64,000 nt of DNA, from the NCBI GenBank assembly GCA_013076295.1, contig RQOL01000466.1, positions 5,499,080 to 5,563,079 of the forward strand, written 5' to 3'. Position numbers and translations under genes: made by a program. Shown here piece after piece: positions 1-11,341 of this stretch. Each line of letters begins with the position of its first letter. The stretch's first letter is position 1. Origin of the DNA: Sanderia malayensis (lineage: Eukaryota; Cnidaria; Scyphozoa; Semaeostomeae; Pelagiidae). Below the pieces are notes generated by a model. The model was given only the letters and a program-made list of their open reading frames with translations, ran no database searches and was not told the DNA's origin.

Positions 1-1035
1 TAAGAAATTAATTATGCTTTGTTTTTGTGCTAATTTCTTTTAAAATGCCTGATGCCATGGGATAGAATGGTTGAATAGTATTTCATGTTTCCTCCATTAA
101 AAAAACTTTCCAACAGTTAATCCTTTTTGTATAACCAGTATTCAAATACAATGGTCAAATACAATGGTCAAATTCTATCATTGCGTGTTTATAATGGTTG
201 TACTTTCACGTATTCAATCAGTATTTTTACTGAGATATATGGGCTGTGCGCATGTATGTTTGCCTGAAAAAGGGAGGATAATGATTTGCTGGAAGTTATA
301 GTGCTATGCTAATGCAAAGAAATTTTACGTGGTGTTATGGCGAACAGTGAGCAGTATTGTGAACAAGTATCGCTTCAAAATGCTGCTTGCTGTTGTATTT
401 CAAAGCTATCGCTTGGAATTGTTAGGCCCACCACGCCCAAGCCGACTAAAATAATATTGCAAATGTTATAAAAATTGGGATTTTTGGTGTTATGTCTTAA
501 ATCTCGCAAATCTTAAAGTTCGAAAAATTAATCAATGTCTTTAATTTTGAGTGAAAGCAATTTATCACACAAACTAAAACCGGGATAAGCTAAGTCAGAG
601 TTACGGCTCGTACCAGGTACCCGATGATTGTTCGGAGGTGTCCATTTTCAAAGTTAAATTGTATCTCCAACTTTATACGAAATGCCACAAAATGTATTCA
701 AAATGACGGCTGAAAGACTCGCCCTTTCTGTGTCGCAAACGCAACCGAATTATGCTCACCCTGAGTGGAGGTATTAAAAAAATACAGAGAACGTTTGAAA
801 ACTCTATTAACTTCCATTGGAATTTTTTGTGTCATCACTGTGACGTCACAGTGTTGTGGAACTTTTTCCAAAAGGTGGCTTGATTCAAGGTGAAATAAAG
901 TAACTTATACTCCGTTGTACGTCAAAATTGCACCAAACCGATCAGTACATCTTTGGATTTCCATTAAGATAAAAAAATATGTCAAATTTCGTTGCATTGG
1001 CACTTTAAGCACATGCATATAATTGACTTTTTTAG
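1..1035. other. 5' flank or intron of the BCCT gene; no exon recognised
   Basis: No open frame here resembles the missing N-terminal part of the BCCT transporter, so the stretch is probably intronic. It has features of a decayed DNA element: a perfect 14-bp palindrome (ctgtgacgtcacag) at 838-851, and a GGCACTTTAAG end at about 1000-1010 that resembles the terminus of the TTAA-flanked element at 37,362-39,945. I could not place a matching opposite end, so I do not call an element. Upstream coding exons for the first membrane segments most likely lie outside the window. Confidence 0.4.
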
Positions 1036-3409
1036 ATACACAGACAACCAGAGAGCACAAGATGCCATAAATCTAACGTTCTTTCATTGGGGAATTCATG
1101 GCTGGATTGTGTACGTTGTGATTGGGTTGATTCTTGGCTTTCTTTGTTATCGAAAGGACCTCCCAATGACAATGAGGACATGCTTCTATCCAATTCTTGG
1201 TGAGAAAGTTTTTGGCATCTTTGGTGATTTGATTGATATTTTGTCGGTTGTTTGCACCATGTTTGGTGTGTGCACCAGTTTGGGCCTTGGTGTCATCCAA
1301 CTCAATGCTGGATTCAAAAGAATGAACAGTAACATTGAAATGTCCACCAATAACCAGATCATTACAATTTGGGGCATTACAGCCTTGGCAACTGCATCCG
1401 TCATCAGTGGCATTAAACTCGGCATTCGTAGACTCAGTGAAATCTGTTTTGCAGTTGGTATGTGCATATAAATATTTCTCTTCATCTATACAGACATTCA
1501 TAGGAGTTAAATGTGTTTTGAGCGTTTGGCGCAATTAATGTATGAGAAATTTCAACGTTAAATATTTAATAATTAGTGCCAACATAAGCAAATATAAATT
1601 TAACACGTTTCGAGCATATACTTGTTATCAAGTAAAACCCATGGTAAAACTAAGTGCATTTTGATTTTTGCTTTTTTTGCAGGTATGTTCATACTTACAA
1701 TTGTTTTCTTCTACGACAAGACCTGGTATCTTTTGAATCTATACGTTCAAAGCATTGGCTATTATCTGCAATATGTGATACAGCTCGGATTTCACACTGA
1801 TGCGTTTGCGCAGTTAGGTAATGCACCAGATGGAAAGGAAAGCCCAAATTGGATGGATGGCTGGACGATTTTCTATTGGGGATGGTGGATTGCTTGGTCT
1901 CCATTTGTTGGAATGTTCATTGCAAAGATCTCCCGTGGAAGGACAATCAAAGATTTCATCACATACACTCTTACAATCCCTATTCTGTACACATTTCTTT
2001 GGTTGACTGTTTTTGGTGGAGCTGGTTTGTTAATGGAAAGAAATGCAGCTAAAGCAGGTATCATGTGCAATTCAACTCTTGGTGGAGCCACATCGACCGC
2101 CTCATTAAATGGTTTATATCGATTATCATGCAGAGGCAAGAACGACATGTGGTTTGATGTGATGGAGCAGTATGGTGATCTTGGCCGTTTTCTTTCCATT
2201 TTGTCCTTGCTTGGCATCGTGCTTTACTTTGTAACAAGCTCAGACAGTGGCTCACTTGTCATCGATTGTCTCTCGGCTAATGGCAACCCCGACCCGCCCG
2301 TTCTGCAACGTATTTTCTGGGCATTGACAGAAGGTGCATGCGCAACAGCATTGTTGAAGGCTGGTGGCACAAATGCGCTGACTGCCCTACAGACGGCGTC
2401 CATAACAGCTGGTTTGCCATATACAGTTGTGTTGAATTTCATTTGTGTCGGTCTTTGGCGTGCGGTTAAAGAAGAAGCAGGCGACTACGACCCAAAGAAA
2501 GCAATGTTCACCAATGGAATCTTTGATATCAACACAATGCAGAAAGTCAAGCAGCTTGTTATTTCTGTTTTTGCTCCATGGTGGTATGGTGGTAAGGTTG
2601 CTGGCAAGTTATACCGTGGCAAGCCGGTTTTTTATATGGTTTTCCTGGCTGTTGTCTTCTACCTTTGGCTCATATTGATGATTGTTGAAGTTGATGTTCG
2701 TGGCATTTCATATGTCGCTTGGACCATTTTGTTTGTCTACTTTGCCTACGTGACTGGAATGCGCATTAACGCACGCTCCAAGTATGATATCGATGGAAAT
2801 ATGGTTGAGGATTTCTTTGCTGGTAGGCTGCAGTTTTCACTTTTTTTACTTGTTTTTATTCGATTTTTACATTGAACATCCACGCTACTGATTGCATGGA
2901 AAATAATTATATGTTGCAAATCATGCAGATATAATACCGGGAGCGTTATAGGCTGGCGGGGCAGCTACCAAAAAGGTCACATTTTCAATGAATAACACTA
3001 GAATTACAAGATACTGTGAAATAAAGTGCAATATAATTGATATAAAACAGAACATATACACAGTGATATTTTGGCAGGGGTAAAGTGCTTCCCCCACTGC
3101 CCCCGTATTTCCGGTACCCCTGTGTATGGATTTAAACCACTTTGACAATTTTGCTTTGGTTTTGAATGCATCAAGTTGATGAAATTGTTTGCTTATTTTG
3201 TAGTGATGTTATTGTATCCGTTGGCCACTGTACAATTGCTCCACCAAGTGAAACACGGCGTACTACCGGCATATAACAATGAAAGAGTCAATGAAGTTGG
3301 CATTGATAATGTTGCAACAAATGGAACGGAACTGTCTGTCCCTCCATCTTATGAAAAGTCAACAGCTGATCAGAAAATTGAAGTCCACGCTGAAAATACC
3401 GCATTTTAA
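1036..3409 (+). CDS. BCCT-family (betaine/carnitine/choline) transporter, 3' part
   Basis: Three exons join in phase: 1036-1457, 1683-2822 and 3204-3409 (stop), about 588 residues. The first exon has FHWGIHGW and an amphipathic YRKDLPMTMR stretch, then GVCTSLGLGVIQLNAGF. The second carries the family hallmark WTIFYWGWWIAWSPFVGMF followed by ISRGRTIKDF, and later TSSDSGSLVIDCLSANG. These match bacterial BetP/CaiT-type BCCT carriers, in which the tryptophan box lines the substrate site and uptake is coupled to ions. Many hydrophobic helices are visible, and the tail after EDFFA is short and polar. The start is missing: helices expected before FHWGIHGW are absent, so upstream exons lie outside the window. 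The family is mainly prokaryotic, with scattered invertebrate members. The introns show that this copy is a settled animal gene. Likely role: plasma-membrane uptake of betaine, choline or a similar osmolyte. The substrate is inferred from the family only. Confidence 0.88.
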
Positions 3410-4063
3410 ATTCATCACTTTTTTATAACAACTTGAAAACTATATTCGTAAAATTAAATTGGTACCATATTAGTACTATATTGACAAAAGACTATTTATC
3501 CATGTTTTTGGCTCTTATAATATTTACAAATTTTCCCCATTTTAAACGATTTCTGTAACAAGTAATTCAGGTTTTGATACTTTTGGGACTCTTATTATTC
3601 ACTTATTTTATTGCCTGTATTTTTAATCGATATTTCTAATTATTAACTTGTAATGCTTTGCTGTTTATACATTGGTTGTTGTATGTTCCAAAGTCTTCTC
3701 TCCCCAAAACAACTTCAATCCTGAACCTCTAATTCAATATGTAGTTTTTCAGTGCGAGGCTTGAACTGTCGTGTCGAAATTTTTGATGATAGATATCAAC
3801 AGTCAAAAGTAGACAAGTCGTGTCGTGGTGGAGTCTAGTATTCAACATCATGTTGTGTCATGTCGTGTCGTGTTAGTCAAAAGTCTGACGTTCATTTCGA
3901 TGTCAAGATGTGCATGCAATGAACTTCACAGGCTTGATTCGATGTTATCTTATTCTTGCAAATAAAATCAACCGAGATAGAAATTCAATGGAAGTCATTT
4001 TCGCAATGCCTTGCCCTTATGCCTGTTTATGGAGTATTCTTCTTCTTCTCGAACGCTGTATCG
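3410..4063. other. Intergenic; gtcgtgtc-rich stretch
   Basis: No gene is seen between the BCCT stop and the retrotransposon fragment. Positions about 3765-3885 hold several imperfect copies of gtcgtgtcg or atgtcgtgtcgtg separated by unrelated bases, a short degenerate repeat of unknown origin. The first 200 bases after the stop are AT-rich and likely 3' UTR. Confidence 0.4.
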
Positions 4064-4717
4064 TCACAAGGACATAGCGCGGTTCACCACCACCTGCCAA
4101 ATAGATCTATTTTGTGCTAATTGTTCATAATTGGGATTTATTCCACCATCTACCACCGCCACTTTCACCTTTTCTAAGTCTCTATCCACTAACTTCAGCC
4201 ATGTTAGCTTTTGTCCTCCTTTGGGTTTTTTCACTGTTCTTCTTGCTTCTTTTAGAGCCTTCTTTGCTGGTGTATTTGCCGGTAGTCTGAGGAGATGTCC
4301 GTACCATCTTAGTTTTCTTTCTTTTGTGATCTTACTCCATTCTCTTACTTTGCATTTCTCATATAGATCTTCATTTCTAATTTTGTCTGGCCATCTGGTG
4401 TTCAGGATTTTCCTTAGGATGTTCCTCTGAAAGACATCTACGGTGTTCTCTAGACTTTTGGTCAGAGTCCACAGCTCGCTGTTGTAAAGGAAAATACTTT
4501 CTACGTGGCTTCTGAATAGTCTCAGTTTCACTTCCACGGTCACTCTCTTGCTCTCAAAGATGTGTTTTAGGTTGTTAAATGCTCCATGAGCTAGTGTCTT
4601 TCTCCGTTTGATGTCATTTTCTGTATCTAAAAGACTTCCTAGATATTTACACTTCATCCATTCTATGCTTCCATTTCTCTCCACTTCATGTTCTTCTGTT
4701 TTAGTGTCATTCACCAT
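4064..4717 (-). mobile_element. Non-LTR retrotransposon, 3' end of the reverse-transcriptase ORF
   Basis: A 217-residue open frame has the C-terminal region typical of LINE polymerase proteins: KYLGSLLDTENDI, then RSHVESIFLYNSELWTLTK, LRKILNTRWPDKIRNEDLY and RKLRWYGHLLRLPANTPAKK. The catalytic reverse-transcriptase core and the endonuclease domain are absent. An in-frame stop lies just upstream of the first Met, so this is a 5'-truncated copy, the usual result of incomplete target-primed reverse transcription. The frame is intact over 650 bp, so insertion may be fairly recent. The clade (RTE- or L2-like) is a guess from the motif style. It lies between the BCCT and SWEET genes, antisense to both. 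Confidence 0.85.
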
Positions 4718-4948
4718 AAGATTTGGAGTATGGAAGAATCGGTTCAGACCTCAGCATGCGACACGCGATCTGTCGCATGCGTGGCCGAAGATGATCACGA
4801 CAGTCACCTGCTTTCTAATGTTGCTATCAATCATTTGCGATACCAACCTCTCTGAAAAATATTTTTTCGCAAGCAATGGGCCTGAGGCACATGTGAGCTT
4901 GACATGTGCAAAATTATATAAAATAATATAAAATATATATTTATTTAA

Positions 4949-7417
4949 ATGGAGGTTACTCTTCTAACACTGGTGTCTTGGTCTGCTTTGACTGCTTCTG
5001 TGTTGCTGTATGTTACTGGAGGGTAAGTGTGGCGCTACGGAAAGTATTTTGGTAGGCCGGGACGAGAGTCGAGAACATTTCTCTGACCTCTGAATGAAAT
5101 TTCTATTTTACCGCTGAAGTTAACCAGTCATTCGTTTGCCACTAGGGCAAAAGTTATGTTATACCTTAAAGTTATAAATAAGGTGAAATTAAATTCGTTT
5201 TCATGTGTATTTCTCTCTAATTTTCAGTGCCACGTGTTTGTATATAATAAATAAAAAGACAGTCGGTAACGTGCAGCTGTTTCCCTTCATTGCGACTTGT
5301 TTCAGGTGAGTCTGTCTGTCGGCCTTTCCAACATCAATTTTATCTATTTTTAGATACGACATTTCCTTGACTTTTGCCATAAGCGCAATTTGTTTTGTAA
5401 GAAAGCCTCTATATAAGAAACCGACCCCTAAGATACCAAAAAAATTAAGAAACTTTAGTACTACTTTCCGTCATGAGAAGCCGTGTCACTTTGTAAAACA
5501 TGCAAATGGGGCAGTTTTGATTGTATTTTGAAGAAGGCACTCATGATTATTTTAAATACGAAGACTTAGATGGAATTGACACAACATGGAGTTGAAAATT
5601 GTTTTGTTACTGTTTATTTGCATTGAATTGTGATGTCTCTTTGAGTTTCCTACCTATTTGCACTTCCAAATTTAAGAAACTTTTAAGAAACTTTTAGTAC
5701 TAAAATGGCCATAAATTTTAAGAAACTGGGCACCACTGAGGAGCTTAATTTCTTATAAAAACATGTGTGTAGTAGCCATTAAATGCTGTAAATTATTAGC
5801 CCCTCAGTTGGGGGTTTATTTATTTTGAATTTTTGTTGAGGGGCTAATACAAGGGGCTTGAAATTATTTCAAGCACTCCGTATGAATATCTCATTTTCGA
5901 AATTTCTTTATTTTCATAATATTAAAAAATATATATAATTGGTTTACTATAACAATGTCTTCATGGTCATCTTCATCTTTATTCAAAAAATAATTAAGCA
6001 TTAAAATATGAAAATAACTTCACTTGCATAAATCTACTTTGAGCATGTTTAGCTTAAAGTTGTCAATGGTGTTTTTTGTATTTGACTGAGGAGTTTCTGC
6101 TCTTAAAACACATTATATGACAGGTTTGACAGTTTCAAAGCAAAACCATTTTCATTCATTATTTCAGCTCTACTATTTGGTTGAAGTATGGAATACTAAC
6201 AAATAACACAACAATTAAGATTGTTAATGCGACTGGGTCAATATTGCAAGTTATATATATCTGTGTTTATCATATCCATGCAAGAGAAAAGGTTTGTTTT
6301 TATTGCTTCAACTTAACGATGTACCCGGTGTCCCATTCCTCAGGCTGGAACACAAGGCTAGCTGCTTCCCACTTACAAGTGAACTTTATATGTCTACATG
6401 TTTTGGTTCATTTTACCATTGAATACCACCTCATTATAAGGGGGGCGGGGGCAAGTAGGGACAAGCACTACCCCAATGTATAAAACCTATGTTAATGTCC
6501 AATTTGTTCTGCTCTGTTGTAATTCTTGTAAGAATGTAGTGAAATGCCTTTCTCAGCAAATATAATGACCTTTACCACCATTGTGGACAGAGCGATGTCA
6601 TAATGATGGGAATAACACACAAGCAGTACTACATTTGGCTGTTACTCAAACTTTCATGCTATTGCTATTACCAGACATTCTTTAAATCTTTACTTATATT
6701 AGTCTCCATATTATTCTTTTTCAAAAAGAATTCCAGAGCACCCTGATTCTAACTGTTTTTGCCTTTTGCTTTACAGAGGAAGATCAATATAACACTATTA
6801 TTGTCAGTGATACCTCTATATGGTGCCCTGTTTTATGCTAAATATATTGCAGCATCCGATGCTATTGCTGCCAATCACCTTGGTCTTCTTGGAGTATTTC
6901 TTTCAATTGTGATGATCGCCTCACCACTTGTTACCCTGGTAAGTGAAGCCAGCTTTATCAGGCTTTTTGGTCGAGCAAATGCTTGATTATGTGCTGTTCT
7001 GCAATTTTCAATGTTTTATTTGATTGCAGAAAGAAATAATACGAACAAAAAGCGTGGCAACAATGTCCTTTTCGTTTGTGTTGATTTGCTTTATTTCGTG
7101 TGTTCTATGGACAGTGTTTGGTATGATGATAAAGGATATTTTTGTTGTGGTAAGTTCCATTTTCTTATTTTATTTCATGTTAACATTTATTCAGTGTAAG
7201 GAGGTAAAACAATTGCAAGTATATTTTGGTGATAAAGTTGGATTTAGGGACTGATATCCCTTGGGTTTGTTGAATTTTATGAACATTTTTCACACAGATC
7301 CCAAATGGTGCTGGTGTTCTTCTTGGAATATTTCAGTTATTTCTCTTCTTAATATATCCCTCAAAGAAGCCAGACATTGATCTAAATGGATTTGCAAAAG
7401 ATGTTTTAGAAACATAG
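4949..7417 (+). CDS. SWEET1: SWEET-family sugar transporter (SLC50A1-like)
   Basis: Six exons run from the ATG at 4949: 4949 to about 5022, about 5239-5306, 6168-6291, 6777-6938, 7030-7149 and 7298-7417 (TAG). Exon 1 encodes MEVTLLTLVSWSALTASVLL. Later exons give NKKTVGNVQLFPFIATC, IWLKYGILTNN, then LGLLGVFLSIVMIASPL, KSVATMSFSFVLICFISCV and IPNGAGVLLGIFQLFLF. This is the two-repeat MtN3/saliva layout (three helices, linker helix, three helices) with the conserved TGN, WLKYG and PNG motifs. Total length of about 220 residues fits animal SWEETs. These are facilitative glucose or disaccharide carriers in plasma or Golgi membrane. All junctions keep phase, so the gene looks intact. Intron 2 contains repeats. 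The family call is firm; the sugar carried is not. Confidence 0.92.
5385..5775. repeat. Decayed 'AAGAAACTTTTAG' repeat in SWEET intron 2
   Basis: The segment begins with tataagaaaccgaccc and ends with ttaatttcttataaaaac. Inside are several copies of ttaagaaacttt(ta)gta. The same words, in the same inverted arrangement, form the better preserved MITE at 16,210-16,586, and recur at about 60,555-60,610 and 61,555-61,690. I therefore read this as a diverged member of that family. The ends are approximate and no target duplication is clear. Confidence 0.5.
5795..5870. repeat. Inverted 'tagcccctcag' G/C-run repeat
   Basis: Within SWEET intron 2 the sequence tagcccctcagttggggg is followed by a T-rich linker and ttgaggggcta, forming an imperfect hairpin. 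It resembles the many 'ggggcttattcgag / taagcccc' stretches elsewhere in the window, listed separately. Confidence 0.45.
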
Positions 7418-10400
7418 AAAATTTGGAAAAGATAGGGTCTCTTTAAATTGCAATATCTCACTTGTTTTATTCTTGTTCAGGATTGACCCATGTGAAATAT
7501 TACAGTAAATTTTTCGAGAAAAGTTGGTCAATTTTTATAAGAATTCTGTATTTGTAAACACAGAAATTGAAGCATTAAATCCAAGTTCTTGCAAGGTCAA
7601 TGTAGCCGAATTTCATGTTGGTATATGAAGTACTAGAGTCTTAATATATCCCCATAGTTATGTCATCCAGACTAAATTCCTTCTAAATAAATAATTGTAA
7701 CATTTATTTAAAATGTATATATATAATGTACCTTTTACAGGTATGCAATGCTAAAATACCAGAAATTTTACAGTTACTTTATTATGCTCTGATTATTACC
7801 TGACTCCATTCTGAGCGAGTGTGCCGTTCGTATTTTCCACCGAAATCGACCTTCGCAGCACAGGTTTCTCGAATATACATTTAGGAATTTCCTAAGGGCT
7901 AGACGATAGAGAAATTCCGGTTCAATTGGACACTCTATACCGACCTCTCGTCGAATTGTTGAGCCAGGTGAAGAAATTGTGCATGAAAATTACTTTATCC
8001 TGATATGGGTTGGGATTTTGATACGAGATACTGCATCTAGAATGGACGTTGACCAAAGACATCTTGCATGAAGTATAAAAGCCTTGATAAAAGTATTCTG
8101 AATTCTAAATCGAAGCGGACACAACTTCCCACAAGACGAGCTTGGATTGGATGAGATGTTGCTACCCGACAGACACTTCTGTCTGAGTGAAAATATATGA
8201 TTGTGGAGAAATCAGTAATCAAGGCGAAATAGTGGATGTAAGTTTAATAGTGGAGACTATTTTTTATTTATAATAATATGATTAATATGATGCAGGTTTA
8301 GCGAGAATAAAGATGGTGATGATTTAGACGTGTAGCTACAACAGCATTTCGAAATACATTTGTTGATTACTTGATTTCCTGAGTAGAAAATATTCGTAGT
8401 TTCCTATCTTGTACCGGGTCTCAGAACAGTTGTTTTGCAAATACTTTCTGACCCTATCTTGGTATCCATCAATTATGAAGGTCACATTCGTCCTATTTGC
8501 TTCTTGTGTGCATATTCAACTGTGTCGGCTCTTCATTTCACATAGATTGTATCTCAGATTTGCACATGCAGTGCCTTTATGCAACTGTACTTATTTGAAG
8601 AAGAAAAAGCCGACCGGATTGGCTCGTTATTTACAATTTCTCAATACGATCTGCAGCTAATTATACTGTAGACCATCGCAGACCACGGCCTATTAAAATA
8701 TCTATGTAGACCATTGGCTATTAAAAAATCTGTGCCAGACAACGCCAGGTTGACTCAAAGTGGTCAGAAGATCGTAATTAGTTGGAGTAAACTCCTTTTC
8801 TGTGATTTTTCCATCCATTTCGAACATTCAACGTGTAAACCTTATGTCAGTGGCTGAGATGTAGTGTGGTATGTGGACTAATACGTTTTATTTAGCACAT
8901 AAGTCGAATATTGGGTTGTGTAATTCAGTTTTAAACCGACCACCTCTTGTCAAACAAAGTGATAGGGCTTGATAACTGTCCCGTTTCATTTTCATAATGA
9001 TACGATTGACTTCGTGACATGGGTATATAGTTAATGATCGTCTTGTGTGCTTAACCGTCCAATTGGATACCTTGATATTTAAGCCATTCACTTCGTAATA
9101 TACGATATGATACGTCAAGTAAAGACATGCAGGCAAATTCTTAGATGCATTGATAACTAAAAGTAAATTCTTCTTTTCTGACCTTATCATCAATCTATCC
9201 CAGCATAATAGTGCTTTGATGTGCAGTCCGCCGGCAACCAGGCTTTCCGAACACACATGATTCGATCTCAACACACGGTTGCTCGTAGATATGCTAAAAA
9301 TAGTGGCTTTTTCTTCGCATTTATCTCATATCAACATCTACTGTGTAGTAGTTTGTAGCAGTTCTGTAGTCTTTTATCTAACCGCTTACCTGTAGCAGTT
9401 TTGTAGTCTTTTAACCGCCACTTTGGTATTCAGTAATTGATACTTTTTTACATTGATAGTTGTTAGTTCCCAAGCTTGGGCAATTGCGTATAATTAGTCG
9501 ATCGCCAATCATTGAAGTATCGAATGTTTTCTTAGCAGGGTGCAGATGTACAATTGTTCATTCACTTGTTTCTATCGCTTTTCCATGTTATTTTGAGTTT
9601 TAAAGTGGAATAATAATAAGAATAATAATAATAATATATCATATTTATACAGGATAACATTTTCAGTAAATATATTACTGCTATCAACAAGGGTCCTGTT
9701 GAAACTAAAACATTTAATATGAAAGGAATATTGATGTTCATAGTTTGCCGCTCATCCTTTGATATAAAAATTGTTGAAGTATCATAATTTTACTATTTTC
9801 TCAAAGCCACCCCGAAACCTTTGAATAAATGGCACCCTTTATAAGGCCAACGTCATTTCAAGACTTCTTTACTTATTGCTACTATTTGGGATATAGATTT
9901 TGCAGTTTATTATTCCATATCTGGGTTACATATAGCTACGTTCGCGAAATTGCATGAACCGTCGACAATTGATGCGATCAGATAAAGGTGAAACTTTTCT
10001 ATAGCAACTTTTCTTTCTATTGGCATTCTGATTGAAGTTTCTCCGTCAAAAAGATAGGACCAAAAGATAAGTTTGCTATCTTCGATGCGGTCTTCATAAG
10101 TGTGTAAATGGGAATTTGCCTTGGGTTTTTTCATAGGACAACCATAAGTCGAGCAAATTCTTTAAAAGAGAGATTCATCGATCTCTTTCGTCAAAAGCAT
10201 TGTTTCATCTCGTGCATGCAAAGCTTTTTCTGTTTCATTTCAACTGACATAGCTCATTTTGTCAGCTACAATTCGACATCATTATTTTATTTTATTTCTG
10301 TGCGCACAGCAACAGTTGTTTATCATCCAGCCAACAAAATTGCGTACGTAAGTGGGTAGCGTTGGTGGTGAAATAAATGCTTTTGCTTCGCAAGAATTGA

Positions 10401-11333
10401 AGTCATAGTAGGTCGAGTAAAGATTGCTTATCATCGTGTGCAAACATAACACCTGAAGAAAGATAGGATAATCTTAATTGGGGTCACATTAATGAACCAG
10501 CTTGTATTCATCGATCACGTTGCTTCTTTTTCAGTTTTTCATTCGGAGGCGCCGCAAAGCTGTTGAAAATTGTCACCAGTCTTCCATTTCCAAATCTTCA
10601 CCAATGCGGCATTAAAAGGTGCGTTTCTATGTATATGTATATTTCCATGTATATGTTCAATAGCTCAATCTTCATTCGACAGTTCACGAGCTCCAATCTT
10701 CAAACCAACAATATATGTAGCCAGATCTTGATTACAGTAGCACGTTATAGTCACTCTGCATATCGTACTGTATATCGCATTTCTTTGCAGTAAAGTTGTG
10801 ATAATTGTTGTACTTTTTGAATTGAAACTGTGCTCGCATTTAGAGTAGCTAGTATCGTCAAATGAAGTCATCTCATTTAGTGCGACTCACTAAATCAAAA
10901 GATCGCGGCGATAAATCATCTTCTAGCCATCTTTTATCGTGCTTAGTGGTTTCTCTTGCCTGATAATTTTGAGTGTATTGATTTTTTTTGCGAATCTGTC
11001 CTTTTTCCATTGATTTATCTCAAGTTTGTACCACATAAGAAAACACGAATAACCTGTTTTTACTCAAGGTGCTGCTTTCAATTACTTCACTTATAATACT
11101 GAAAAGTCGCTATACACTGTATACACTCTATACACTGTATACAATTTATCGATTACCAAACCTTTTCTATTCAAATTTGTGCCGCATTGACCGATCAAAG
11201 GTAGAAGCATGGTTTTAATTTTCCCAACAATTTTCCCTAAAAATCCCAACCCATATTAATTCGGTTTCATTATATAATTGTAGTAGCAAGAAAAATCTTT
11301 AAAAAGAAGCAAATAATGCCATGGTTAAGAGAG
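7418..11333. other. Gene-poor intergenic stretch, 3.9 kb
   Basis: I see no supported gene. The longest frame (8888-9274, minus, 128 codons) has no recognisable motif, no splice context and a composition like its surroundings, so I leave it out. Small features: an (aat)n-type run at about 9607-9640, a pair of 'gtagcagttttgtagtctttta' copies at about 9353-9415, and a tandem 'tatacactgtatacactc' tract at about 11,108-11,145. Confidence 0.5.
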
Positions 11334-11341
11334 TCTATGGC

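Noticed and set aside
1036..2875. SLC6-type neurotransmitter transporter
   Set aside because: First impression from the multi-helix layout. The WTIFYWGWW box and TSSDSGSL segment are BCCT signatures, and SLC6 hallmarks are absent.
8888..9274. 128-codon minus-strand frame
   Set aside because: No known motif, no splice signals that would make it an exon, and composition like flanking non-coding DNA.
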